Below, in pieces: positions 26,113-33,780 of a stretch of 64,000 nt of DNA. The stretch's first letter is position 1. The number at the start of each line of letters is the position of its first letter. The position numbers and the translations under genes were made by a program. The stretch comes from Bacillus alkalicellulosilyticus (GTDB taxonomy: Bacteria; Bacillota; Bacilli; Bacillales; Bacillaceae_F): positions 4,124,068 to 4,188,067 of the forward strand of contig NZ_KV917381.1 in the NCBI RefSeq assembly GCF_002019795.1, given 5' to 3'. The notes under the pieces were generated by a model. That model searched no databases. It was not told the origin of the DNA and saw nothing but the letters and a program-made list of their open reading frames with translations.

Positions 26113-26156
26113 GAGCAGGAATCATCTCGATATAAAAGATGATTCCTGCTCTTTCC
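26113..26156. terminator. Strong bidirectional terminator
   Basis: GAGCAGGAATCATCT (26113-26127) pairs perfectly with AGATGATTCCTGCTC (26137-26151). T-runs lie on both strands, serving the two convergent genes. Confidence 0.92.
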
Positions 26157-26175
26157 TTATTATAATACTCTCGAG

Positions 26176-26373
26176 CTAGTTTTTCTCCCGGTTATAAATT
26201 AAGTACAGACGAAACAGACTACTTATGAAAATCAGTGCACCAATAATCATATAAAATGTTGCACTAGCACTTTCATTTATACCAATTAAGGATGAAACAA
26301 TAATAACTAACCCTATAACAACCATCGTAATATGAAATATATACTCAAACTTTCCCTTTAACATATTAAGCAC
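26176..26373 (-). CDS. Small two-helix membrane protein
   Basis: This is a 65-residue protein with two membrane helices (about residues 13-31 and 38-57) joined by a short GINESASAT loop, with a charged C-terminal tail. GTG at 26373 has AAGG 5 bases upstream. ATG 26364 is the alternative. Nothing in it indicates a function. Confidence 0.65.
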   Translation of the reverse strand: MLNMLKGKFEYIFHITMVVIGLVIIVSSLIGINESASATFYMIIGALIFISSLFRLYLIYNREKN

Positions 26374-26432
26374 TCATCCCTTCCAAACCATATGAACCAA
26401 TTTTACCACACCGTTCACTGAGTTGGTAACTC

Positions 26433-26473
26433 GAGCGGATTCGGGTGGTGCCTGGCACCACCCGAATCCGCTC
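26433..26473. repeat. Palindromic repeat copy 5
   Basis: The core has a central T. The flanks GAGCGGAT and ATCCGCTC extend it to a perfect 41-bp palindrome, with a flank quite different from that of copy 1. It lies before the Fic antitoxin remnant. Confidence 0.95.
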
Positions 26474-26537
26474 CATTCAATGTTATAATTAAAGAAGAAA
26501 GAGAACACCATTTCATGTGACAGGGAGGACGACGAAC

Positions 26538-26719
26538 TTGGCTGAAAAGGATATACAACATATAAAGGATAAACTTACATCAGTGAAAGGAACACTTGCC
26601 ATTGAGGGTTTACACCTCAAGAAAGAGGAAGAAGATATACACATAAAAAAATAACAGGTGATCTTTCAGATGAGGAATTTGAAAAGAAGGTCGTGGAGCT
26701 CGTCAAACATGAGAAATAG
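26538..26719 (+). pseudogene. VbhA-like antitoxin of a Fic toxin, frameshifted
   Basis: TTG at 26538 follows GGGAGG by 9 bases. The product carries TSVKGTLAIEGL, which fits the (S/T)xxxE(G/N) inhibitory helix motif of class I Fic antitoxins. After 38 codons it stops in a poly-A run (about 26644-26651). One more A would rejoin it to ITGDLSDEEFEKKVVELVKHEK (given in part), whose stop overlaps the Fic start (ATGAGAAATAG). The size (about 60 residues) and gene order match VbhA/Fic pairs. The toxin next to it is broken too. Confidence 0.72.
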
Positions 26720-27145
26720 CAGCCACAATCAAGATCCATACTGTTATGAAAATACATCGGTAAAGGGATTCAATTTTGTGCTGTTCCATATATAGATTCT
26801 TATTTTCAAGATGCCGTTTCAAAAAGTTTAAAAAAACAAAATTACTTAAAAGGGCTTAAGAAACAGGAATTCGCCCAAAAAGCGGCTGCTCTATTTGCAG
26901 AAGTCAACGCCGTACATCCATTCCGCGAGGGCAATGGACGAGCTCAACGAGAATTCTTCCGATGCCTTGCCCTAGCAAATGGGTATACCCTCCACTGGGA
27001 ATTCATAACTGAAGAAGAAATGATACAAGCCTCTAAACAATCAGCTATTGGCTCGATTGCTGGCCTTAACAATATTTTTGAGAGAGTCATTCGGGTGGTG
27101 CCTGGCACCACCCGAATCGACTCGAATCACATCAAAACGGAGTGA
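26709..27145 (+). pseudogene. Fic-domain AMP transferase (toxin), internally deleted and frameshifted
   Basis: The N-terminus (MRNSSHNQDPYCYENTSV) opens inside the end of the antitoxin gene. It then jumps directly to KGIQFCAVPYIDSYF in another frame, so about 80 residues of the usual Fic domain are missing. The active-site motif HPFREGNGRAQREF is intact further on. The frame runs straight through palindromic repeat copy 6, giving a C-terminal tail RVVPGTTRIDS that is not a normal Fic end, and stops at 27145, 6 bases before the next start. The toxin should be dead, because the flap and helices before the motif are lost. Confidence 0.78.
27084..27123. repeat. Palindromic repeat copy 6 (inside the fic reading frame)
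   Basis: The core with central T spans about 27090-27116. The outer GAGTC and GACTC add to the pairing. It replaces or extends the end of the fic pseudogene. Confidence 0.93.
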
Positions 27146-27151
27146 ACAACG

Positions 27152-28966
27152 ATGAACATTAGAGATTTATTTGAGCTTGAGAATGACGCTACTTTTCAAA
27201 AACTGAATCAGCAGGTAAACTCATTCAACACGTTAAAGATTTTAAAGCTAGAAAATCATGAAATTCGCCATTCTAATATATTGGCTTGGTTGCTTAACCC
27301 GAAAGAAAATCATAGTTTACGCGACTATTTTTTACGGAAGCTCGTGGAACACCTTATCCTAATCGAAGAAAACAGCCAAAACCCGCTATATGACACAGTC
27401 AGTGAAATCCTGAATCACTCTCTCATGGACAGCTATGTCTACCGAGAAGTGAAGACGGATAAAAATCGATATATCGATTTGGTTATTGTGAATCAACAAT
27501 TAAAAACGATTATCTTGATTGAAAATAAGTTCTATACAACCGAATCAAAAAATCAATTAGATGACTATTTGAGCTATATTCACGATACGTTTACTGATTT
27601 TACGATTATTCCTATTTACTTAACTCTCGATGGTGAGAAGCCTTCCAATTCACACTATTTCATGCTGACGTATGAACGGATTGAGTCGATTTTAGATACG
27701 ACACTCATGCTTTATAAGGACCAGATTGGCGACAATGTGTGTAAGTTCATTGAAGATTACAATCAAATCTTAAAAGAACGGTTTTATCCGATTCAAAACC
27801 AAAGGATCCAAGCAATCGATGTATATCGCAATCATAAACCGACAATCGATACTCTATTTGAAGAAACATCGCTTCTTCATAAACAGCTACAGTTTGAACC
27901 AGGGTATCAATTTGAGTTCATGATGAAGTATAAAAATACGATTCAGTACATTTTCAAACACGGCCAAAATATTTTAGCTTATAGCTTCGAACAGTTCATA
28001 AAACAACATTTTGACGAATCGATACTTTGTCAGGCACACCCTACTACTCCTTATCTTCTCCCACTGGAGTGGCAGCCCATTGAAAAAATCCCTGTTCGAG
28101 AACCTGGATATTGGCTAGGAAAAGGGCTAGTTATTTGGTTTGACCAAACGAATGATAGCCGTTTGCGCCTCATCGTTGAAGTAGGACCAATGGAGTATAC
28201 TGGACGACTTTGGTTTCTTGAGCAATTAGAGAAGTTTGGTTTTTCGATCAAAGAAAGCTCGAAACTGGAAAAGTCACGTTATACCCGATTTTACTCACAA
28301 AAAATCGACGTAAACAAATGGGATGACTTGGATGAATTGGCCCAAGCCATGGCTGATTTATACTTTAGCGAGGAATTTACGCGAGTACGCAAACAAGTAA
28401 CAGCCATCTTAAATCATGAAAACCCTGTAAGTGAACCGGTACAAGAACTAGTAAAAGAAATTCCACAACAACAAACAACGGATAAAGAAAGAAAAAGAAC
28501 AGTCCAACAAGCCTTTATAAAATGGACTGAATCAATGAGCATTTCAGAAACACATTACCGCGTTTCTTCAAGCAATCTATCTTACAAGTTACCATTTTTC
28601 GATGAATTCAAAGAAAAACTCGGAGAAACTCGTGAAAAATGGTGGTGGGATAATGGTCCTTTTTTATGTTGGATAAAAATTCAGCCTGACTCCCTTTACT
28701 TTGTACTAGAGGTTGGACCAATCGAAGCCGATAAACGGGTAAGGCTTATGGAATTACTTCAAGAAAAAGGAATCAATTTTATCAAAAGAGCACTATCATT
28801 GGAAGCTAAATATAACCGCATTCACTCTGAAACGGTATCCATACAAGGCTTATCAGAACCAGAGCTAGTCGAAGCATTTCACCGGTTATTCAAAAACGAT
28901 GAACTACAAGACATTTTAAGAAAATTGAAAGAAGTGTACGATGATGTTATAAGTAAGCTTGAATAA
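27152..28966 (+). CDS. PD-(D/E)XK nuclease-superfamily protein with duplicated C-terminal domain
   Basis: Residues 1-210 resemble the PD-(D/E)XK nuclease-like family found in defence islands (PDDEXK_4 type). EIRHSNILAWLLNP opens it, and RYIDLVIV (Asp near 113) and IENKFYTTESKNQLDDY (Glu-x-Lys near 128) give the catalytic D...ExK. Two similar C-terminal units follow, near residues 305-420 and 485-600. Each has LxxxVGPxE, a helix, a YxRxxS core and an acidic helical end, probably for target binding. ATG at 27152 has GGAGTGA upstream. It lies 6 bases after the broken fic. A role in phage or plasmid defence is an inference from the fold and the neighbour. Confidence 0.8.
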   Translation: MNIRDLFELENDATFQKLNQQVNSFNTLKILKLENHEIRHSNILAWLLNPKENHSLRDYFLRKLVEHLILIEENSQNPLYDTVSEILNHSLMDSYVYREVKTDKNRYIDLVIVNQQLKTIILIENKFYTTESKNQLDDYLSYIHDTFTDFTIIPIYLTLDGEKPSNSHYFMLTYERIESILDTTLMLYKDQIGDNVCKFIEDYNQILKERFYPIQNQRIQAIDVYRNHKPTIDTLFEETSLLHKQLQFEPGYQFEFMMKYKNTIQYIFKHGQNILAYSFEQFIKQHFDESILCQAHPTTPYLLPLEWQPIEKIPVREPGYWLGKGLVIWFDQTNDSRLRLIVEVGPMEYTGRLWFLEQLEKFGFSIKESSKLEKSRYTRFYSQKIDVNKWDDLDELAQAMADLYFSEEFTRVRKQVTAILNHENPVSEPVQELVKEIPQQQTTDKERKRTVQQAFIKWTESMSISETHYRVSSSNLSYKLPFFDEFKEKLGETREKWWWDNGPFLCWIKIQPDSLYFVLEVGPIEADKRVRLMELLQEKGINFIKRALSLEAKYNRIHSETVSIQGLSEPELVEAFHRLFKNDELQDILRKLKEVYDDVISKLE

Positions 28967-28972
28967 CATATT

Positions 28973-29008
28973 AAAAGGGCCCAATACATGGAGTATTAGG
29001 CCCTTTCA
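28973..29008. terminator. Bidirectional terminator
   Basis: AAAGGGCC plus AATAC (from 28974) pairs with GTATT plus GGCCCTTT (28993-29006). It serves the nuclease gene and the convergent coiled-coil gene. Confidence 0.88.
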
Positions 29009-29020
29009 TTCTTCCCTATC

Positions 29021-29689
29021 CTATTCAACGGGTGTAAAACGGGTTGGGTTATTTAATTCAATCGTGTCTCCCTCTTCAGCAAAAAAGACATGTTCAGGAA
29101 CACCGATGCTTCCACCAAGAATGACATTTACTTTTAAAGAACCTGTAGCACTGTACACAACAAAGTTTCCACTGCCACCGTTAGGAGTTGCAATGTAACG
29201 ACTTGCTGGGATGTCATGGCCTACTATGAATGTACCGCTACTTAGTCTTTTCGGTTCGTCTTGTTTCTTTTTAAGTTCACCTGAAATCGCTGATAGTTCT
29301 TTGTCTTTTCGTTCAATATTTGACTTTATGCTGTCCAGTTCCCTTTCTTTTAATTTCAGTTCACTCTCTAAATCTTTGATTTCACTTTTAATCGAATCTC
29401 TACCTTCAATAACTTTCAGTACTTTTTGATATTCTTCTTCTTTGCTTTCAATCAAATCTTCCTTTTCAGCAACAACTTCCTCTTTTTCAGCAACTAACTC
29501 TTCAACCTCTGTTAATTTACCCTCTTGTTCCGCAATCTTTTCAAGAAGTTCTTCATAATTCACTTTCTCTTCTTCTATCATTGTAGTTGCTCCGTTTGCG
29601 CCTGTACTGTAAGCAATAACAAGCAATATAAACGCTCCAACACTGACCCATACCCATTTATTTTTTGCTAAGTTCTTTCTCTCTTCCAC
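29021..29689 (-). CDS. Membrane-anchored coiled-coil protein with beta-rich C-terminal domain
   Basis: This is a 222-residue protein with three parts. The N-terminal membrane anchor (about residues 15-35) is followed by a long Glu/Lys coiled coil (50-140). A compact C-terminal domain follows, with SGTFIVGHDIPASRYIATPNGGSGNF (read in part), LGGSIGVPEHVFF and EEGDTIEL. That last domain looks like the small beta domain common at the ends of Bacillus and phage surface proteins. GTG at 29689 has GGAGGGGG 5 bases upstream; the longer frame would contain it. It probably faces outward. Function unknown. Confidence 0.75.
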   Translation of the reverse strand: MEERKNLAKNKWVWVSVGAFILLVIAYSTGANGATTMIEEEKVNYEELLEKIAEQEGKLTEVEELVAEKEEVVAEKEDLIESKEEEYQKVLKVIEGRDSIKSEIKDLESELKLKERELDSIKSNIERKDKELSAISGELKKKQDEPKRLSSGTFIVGHDIPASRYIATPNGGSGNFVVYSATGSLKVNVILGGSIGVPEHVFFAEEGDTIELNNPTRFTPVE

Positions 29690-29883
29690 GATGCCCCCTC
29701 CACTTATGTATACTAGTATATTTTTCATATAAAACTAATACTATAGAACTAGTTTGGTGGATTCAATGGTATCTTATTCCATATAAATACTCTTCCAGTA
29801 ATCGCAAAATACAATGAACTGCAATAGAAGCGGCATTAAATCAACCTTTTTTGTCCATACTGATTGGTAAACAAGGAGGGCTT

Positions 29884-30399
29884 ATGAGGTACGCAGTAGC
29901 AATGACCATTTTCTTCACACTTTTGATGATGAGCATTAATCTTTCCTATGAAGTTTTTAAACTTAAAGATAGTTCCCAATCCATTGATTCCATTTACAAG
30001 GAAGATCCTAATCTATTGTTTTTGTTAGACCCGGGCAGTTCTTTTTATCAAACTTATTCTATCGAGGCAGAACCTCCCTACTTACCAGCACGGAAGCTTG
30101 CTCACTTTTTCGTTTTTGGTTTTTTAGCTTTACTTATTTATGTATTGTTACCGGGAGAGACTTTGTGGAAAAGAGGATGGCTAGCTTTTATCTCGGCTAG
30201 TATTGTTGGTGCTTTGGATGAAATGCATCAATATTACCTTGTGAACAGGAGTGGACGGCTTCTTGATGTTGTTATTAACCTAGTAGGAACTTTGACCTTT
30301 ATTCTTCTAGTCACAATCGGAATGCTATTATTTATCTTGGGACAAAAGCTAATATGGATTTTAAGGAGGAAGGAGGATGCTGAAAAGGATATTGCATAA
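29884..30399 (+). CDS. VanZ-family membrane protein, second copy
   Basis: This is a 171-residue polytopic protein. KLAHFFVFGFLALLIYVL and ALDEMHQYYLVNRSGRLLDV carry the VanZ signature. ATG at 29884 is fixed by AAGGAGG; the 11 codons before it are leader. It shares the fold and the DE-x-x-Q-Y-x-x-x-R-x-G-x-x-x-D pattern with the VanZ protein at 13651. It is monocistronic. Confidence 0.82.
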   Translation: MRYAVAMTIFFTLLMMSINLSYEVFKLKDSSQSIDSIYKEDPNLLFLLDPGSSFYQTYSIEAEPPYLPARKLAHFFVFGFLALLIYVLLPGETLWKRGWLAFISASIVGALDEMHQYYLVNRSGRLLDVVINLVGTLTFILLVTIGMLLFILGQKLIWILRRKEDAEKDIA

Positions 30400-30411
30400 G
30401 CCTTTCTCGAC

Positions 30412-30452
30412 TGAAAAAAAATCCCCTCTTCATTAACAACGGCACGAAGCGG
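30412..30452 (-). terminator. Terminator of the 92-residue gene
   Basis: On the minus strand ATCCCCGCTTC pairs with GAAGAGGGGAT (one mismatch), followed by eight T. Confidence 0.8.
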
Positions 30453-30469
30453 GGATGTAGACTTCTAAA

Positions 30470-30748
30470 TTAAAAAGTCATATCATTTACAATTTTTTGT
30501 AGTCCTGTTAGGTTTCCTTTGCCTAAGGTTGAATAGTAGTCAATGTGTTTTTTTACCGCATTTAAAGCTCTATTAAAAGCGTCCTTACCGTAATCTTTTC
30601 TAATACTTTTCAGCAAAAATTTATTAGTCCCATTATTGAATGTTCTTTTATACTCTTCTCCATTCATCATAGCCAAAAAGATCGTTATAAAAGCTTGTGC
30701 GGAACCTTCATTCATCCCTGTTACTCTGTTGTAGCTCGGTCTTAGCAT
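30470..30748 (-). CDS. Small hypothetical protein, possibly 5'-truncated
   Basis: This is a 92-residue soluble, basic helical protein. The interior (NGEEYKRTFNNGTNKFLLKSIRKDYG, read in part) looks like a natural sequence, and a proper terminator follows. However, only a weak GGAAAA lies before ATG 30748, and the opening MLRPSYNRVTG looks like the middle of a domain. It may be the 3' end of a longer lost gene. Family not recognised. Confidence 0.5.
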   Translation of the reverse strand: MLRPSYNRVTGMNEGSAQAFITIFLAMMNGEEYKRTFNNGTNKFLLKSIRKDYGKDAFNRALNAVKKHIDYYSTLGKGNLTGLQKIVNDMTF

Positions 30749-30898
30749 TTTTTCCGATAAAACACTTTCTCTAATCGACCATGCTCAAGCTGGGTTGCAG
30801 TATGTTTACTCAAGAAAACTCTTCATTTTTACAAAAATATGTGAAAGAATATACATAAAAGCTATAATAGTTTTTACAATGAGCAATGGGGTATAACA

Positions 30899-31137
30899 AT
30901 GGAGTTAACACTGGCGACAACTGATGAAATCAATATGTTACATGCAAAGTTAAAAGATTTATTATTCACCTTCTTGAGGATCCGGAAAAATATTTCGAAC
31001 ACATTGGGATTATTGATGTTTTTAATCGTCGACTTCAAGATGAAAAAGAAGCTAGTGAGTTACTGGGAAGAAATCATAATCTTACATTTGGTGAATTGTT
31101 CATAAAGACCTTTTCAGACCTTTACTTTTGGCAATAG
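30899..31137 (+). pseudogene. Frameshifted small gene, unknown family
   Basis: ATG at 30899 has GGGG 8 bases upstream and opens MELTLATTDEINMLHAKLKD. The sensible continuation is then in another frame: FIIHLLEDPEKYFEHIGIID (from about 30957) and RLQDEKEASELLGRNHNLTF, ending with TAG at 31135. The natural composition of that second frame, compared with the hydrophobic noise of the first, shows the shift. One base is lost near the AAAAGATTTATTATT stretch. The product would be about 78 residues. Confidence 0.6.
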
Positions 31138-31263
31138 ATTCATATCAAAAAATGCCCAATAGACTCCATAGCCTCCTAATGCAACAATGAACAATAAACC
31201 AACAAATAACCGTTTTAATAGTCTCTTATACATACTTCTTTTCTCAGTTTTCATTTCAGTCAT
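31114..31263 (-). CDS. 49-residue single-pass membrane protein
   Basis: ATG at 31263 follows GAGGGAG. The product opens MTEMKTEKRSMYKRLLKRLF and continues VGLLFIVALGGYGVYWAFF, so a basic cytosolic head leads one membrane helix, ending NLLPKVKV. Its end overlaps the end of the broken plus-strand gene by 24 bases. It sits just after the LURP-one gene on the same strand (43-base gap), so it may be co-transcribed with it. Confidence 0.68.
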   Translation of the reverse strand: MTEMKTEKRSMYKRLLKRLFVGLLFIVALGGYGVYWAFFDMNLLPKVKV

Positions 31264-31305
31264 TTTTTCTCCCTCTTGCTGAGTAGACACTCAGCCTCCT
31301 AGCAT

Positions 31306-31800
31306 TTATGTTGCTGAGTTAGCAGCTGTCGCTTCGTCCGCCTTCACACAATCAATTGCAATAACTAGAGCAATAATGATAGTTTCCATCTCTTCATTTA
31401 GGATTTCAACCTTGTAACTATCTCCCCATGTGAACCATTGCTTGCTTACTTTACCGACAACTTCACCATGCTGAAATAATTGAAAATTCATGTCCCACCA
31501 ATTGCCACGCACTTCGATACCTGCTGCATCAATCGTATAACGCGCTTTGAAGAATGAAAACTCCTTCTTAATCATCACCATTTCTCGACCATTTACTTCA
31601 ACAAAAAACTTCGGCAAAAAGCTGAGCATCTTTTTCGTGATAAGCGCAACTTCTTTTCTATCAGAATTCATAATAGAGAAGGTCTTAGGAAGTTTCATAA
31701 AGCTTCCTTCCACGTAATAAACATCGTTTTGCTCTTGGTCCTTTACCGTAAATTTGCCACTTAAGCTGAATACCTTCTGTTTTATATATAGTTCTTTCAT
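31306..31800 (-). CDS. LURP-one/tubby-like protein (YxjI type)
   Basis: This is a small tubby-like beta-barrel protein of the LURP-one-related family. The N-terminus YIKQKVFSLSGKFTVKDQ and the repeat DVYYVEGSFMKLPKTFSI are typical, as is VGKVSKQWFTWGDSYKVEI near the end. At 164 residues the length is normal. ATG at 31800 has AAGGGTGG upstream. Relatives may bind lipid or act as membrane scaffolds, but no activity is proven. Confidence 0.82.
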   Translation of the reverse strand: MKELYIKQKVFSLSGKFTVKDQEQNDVYYVEGSFMKLPKTFSIMNSDRKEVALITKKMLSFLPKFFVEVNGREMVMIKKEFSFFKARYTIDAAGIEVRGNWWDMNFQLFQHGEVVGKVSKQWFTWGDSYKVEILNEEMETIIIALVIAIDCVKADEATAANSAT

Positions 31801-31849
31801 ACGCTACCACCCTTTTTGTTAGATAATTGAATGAATACCATTAGTTCGA

Positions 31850-32098
31850 TTAAAGAAAATATCTTATTTTTAGCGTTGCTCCCTTCCCTTTTTTGGGAGC
31901 ATGTAGTATTTCATCTTTTTCTTTTTTCAATTCATACATTGCGTCACAACAACTTGGCATATTATGTTTTTGGGATGGATAGCCGCCTAATTTCTCATGA
32001 ACGTATTTAGACGTAATATCGATAAAAGCTTTTCCACCCTTTGAGGCTTCCCTTATAAGATTTTCAATTTCATTTTTAAAATCCGATTTAGATGGCAT
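31850..32098 (-). CDS. Small basic protein, winged-helix-like
   Basis: This is an 82-residue protein. The block VHEKLGGYPSQKHNMPSCCD and the ending KGKGATLKIRYFL recur in small Bacillaceae proteins and next to HNH/restriction genes, from memory. Two adjacent Cys could bind metal. The order helix-helix-GGYP-helix-strand resembles a winged helix, hence a possible DNA-binding role. The start is ATG 32098; the ribosome site is AAGGGGATATGAA. It is monocistronic. Confidence 0.6.
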   Translation of the reverse strand: MPSKSDFKNEIENLIREASKGGKAFIDITSKYVHEKLGGYPSQKHNMPSCCDAMYELKKEKDEILHAPKKGKGATLKIRYFL

Positions 32099-32173
32099 TT
32101 CATATCCCCTTACTAGTTTTATGTATATAAATCCTCTTAAACTCTTTACATTTAAATATTCTACGAACCTATT

Positions 32174-32207
32174 GAAAAACCCCTTTCTTGAAGAAAAGGG
32201 GTTTTTC
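32174..32207 (-). terminator. Terminator of the small membrane protein gene
   Basis: GAAAAACCCCTTT pairs with AAAAGGGGTTTTTC around a short loop, and a T-run follows on the minus strand. Confidence 0.88.
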
Positions 32208-32212
32208 TCTAA

Positions 32213-32449
32213 TTAGTTTTTGTTTCTACTCTTTTTTAGTATACTCCATAAAAATAATAACCAAAGTAAAAACACAGTTACAGTTATGGGAATTATAAAG
32301 TCTTCGGAAAAATCAAGCATTATGAGTAATACAGTCCATATAGATGGAAAAATAATTGCAAATAAAACCTTTCCTTTTCTTGCTATAAAAAACTCAAATA
32401 AGACAGACGCTGGCAATATAATAAACAACAACAAAATACTAGCAGTCAT
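32213..32449 (-). CDS. 78-residue two/three-helix membrane protein
   Basis: ATG at 32449 follows AAAGGAG by 7 bases; a longer frame from 32485 has no site. Helices lie at about residues 3-22, 29-46 and 50-70, and the C-terminus is basic (KKSRNKN). Nothing in it suggests a specific function. Confidence 0.65.
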   Translation of the reverse strand: MTASILLLFIILPASVLFEFFIARKGKVLFAIIFPSIWTVLLIMLDFSEDFIIPITVTVFLLWLLFLWSILKKSRNKN

Positions 32450-32516
32450 TAATAATCTCCTTTTACATTTGTTTACAACTAACATTTACAGTTCCTAGCA
32501 AAACTTATGTAAACAT

Positions 32517-33029
32517 CTAAAAATCATAATTTTCATCATCAATGTCACGAAATTTTATGAACCAGTTATTATCTCTTTTTACCAGTTGGTATTTTTGTAT
32601 TCCACCAAGAAATGTATCAAACTGCATATACACCTCAACAAGACACTCTTCAGAACCATCATAATCCCAACATGAAGGTGCAATAATATCATATTTTAAC
32701 AAAGGCCTTTGAAGAGTTGCCTCACTTTTAAGTTCATTATACATATTTCCACTCAGCGTTTCTTGATCAATAAACTCTAGTGATTCCTCAAATACATACT
32801 CTTCCATCAATATATTAAAGTATTTTTCTAACGTATATACGGCTTCACGTTCCTTTGTACCTTCCTTATACTTTTGATGTTCTTCAACTCTTGGGTCTGA
32901 TGATATCAATCTACGTTCATCAACAATATTCGAAGTATTCTTCAAATCATCTTTATAGATTATATTTATTACTGTCAGCACTGTAACTATCAAAGCAAAT
33001 ACCACTACTACCTTTTTCATTTCCCCCAC
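32517..33029 (-). CDS. Exported or membrane-anchored small protein
   Basis: This is a 170-residue protein with an N-terminal signal-anchor (KKVVVVFALIVTVLTVINIIY, residues 4-24, read in part). An acidic extracytoplasmic part follows, with CWDYDGSEECLVEVYMQFD containing a Cys pair that could form a disulfide. GTG at 33029 has AAGGGG 9 bases upstream; ATG 33020 is the alternative. The NTF2-like look (long helix, then strands with NNWFIKFRD at the end) is a guess. Confidence 0.65.
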   Translation of the reverse strand: MGEMKKVVVVFALIVTVLTVINIIYKDDLKNTSNIVDERRLISSDPRVEEHQKYKEGTKEREAVYTLEKYFNILMEEYVFEESLEFIDQETLSGNMYNELKSEATLQRPLLKYDIIAPSCWDYDGSEECLVEVYMQFDTFLGGIQKYQLVKRDNNWFIKFRDIDDENYDF

Positions 33030-33100
33030 TACTTTTTCCCCTTTTTTTTAGTTCTCTCTTTAGACAACTGCTATCGTTCCCGTTATTCCAATGATACGAC

Positions 33101-33565
33101 TTAATAACTACTGTCTAAATAATACGGTGCACCATCGTAATCTGGAGCAAATGAGATTCCCCCAATGACTTCCTCTTCATATAAGAATACAGTCACGTTT
33201 ATTTCTCCTTCTAATCTACTGTTTAAAGGATGACTACCTACAACAAATCTTACTCTATCTAATCGTTTTCCGATATACTCTTCAGGTTCAACAGGTTGAA
33301 CGTGCCACTCTTGTTCACCTGGCATACTTTCAAGCCAGCTTTGCGTTAACTCATGACTTGACTAACTGACTAAAGAAATAACCTCATATCCTTTTTCTTC
33401 AAGGTAGTTTTTAGCAATTTCTATGTTATCACTAGACTGTTCTCGAACGGCCATACTCTCGCTTTTAACATCATTTACGTCAGTTTTCAAATTTTCACTT
33501 CTAGTACACCCTGTTATTATTGAAAGAAATAATATAATTGCGGCAATAATTATTTTTAACCTCAA
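33101..33565 (-). pseudogene. Lipoprotein gene with an in-frame TAG stop
   Basis: TTG at 33565 (GAGGAAGTG upstream) opens a signal peptide with lipobox SIITGC. The frame meets TAG at 33362-33364 after GYEVISLVS. It then continues in the same frame, SSHELTQSWLESMPGEQEWH and on to YYLDSSY, with normal composition to the stop at 33101. So a single nonsense codon splits a product of about 154 residues. Either it is a recent pseudogene, or the amber codon is suppressed or is a sequence error. The first piece alone would be a 66-residue lipoprotein. Confidence 0.7.
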
Positions 33566-33592
33566 CAGAATCACTTCCTCTTTTGTAAGGTA

Positions 33593-33733
33593 CTACTCGG
33601 TTATTTCAAAAGAATACTTTTCATCGATAATATACAAACTAACCGTAGTTGTATGATTGTTAAGCTCATCATACATAATCTTCCATGAAAAGGGAAGATT
33701 TAAAAAAACATAGTAAAAAACCTTGAGTGGCAT
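33593..33733 (-). CDS. Short ORF or gene fragment
   Basis: This 46-codon frame reads MPLKVFYYVFLNLPFSWKIM and ends SLYIIDEKYSFEITE. It has plausible composition, but no ribosome site before the ATG. It lies between the lipoprotein gene and palindromic repeat copy 7. It may be the 3' remnant of a gene whose front was lost at the repeat. Confidence 0.3.
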   Translation of the reverse strand: MPLKVFYYVFLNLPFSWKIMYDELNNHTTTVSLYIIDEKYSFEITE

Positions 33734-33754
33734 ATAGCCAAACAAAGTTTTCAG

Positions 33755-33779
33755 TCGGGTGGTGCCAGGCACCACCCGA
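33755..33779. repeat. Palindromic repeat copy 7
   Basis: A perfect 25-bp core with central A and no extended flanks. It begins one base after the stop codon of the MHYT-GGDEF-EAL gene. Confidence 0.95.
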
Positions 33780-33780
33780 A

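Noticed and set aside
28051-28251. Minus-strand open frame inside the nuclease-like gene
   Set aside because: It is antisense to a well-supported domain and has no ribosome site.
33362-33364. TAG codon as pyrrolysine or programmed read-through
   Set aside because: No pyrrolysine genes are in view and Bacillaceae do not usually use it; a nonsense mutation or error is simpler.
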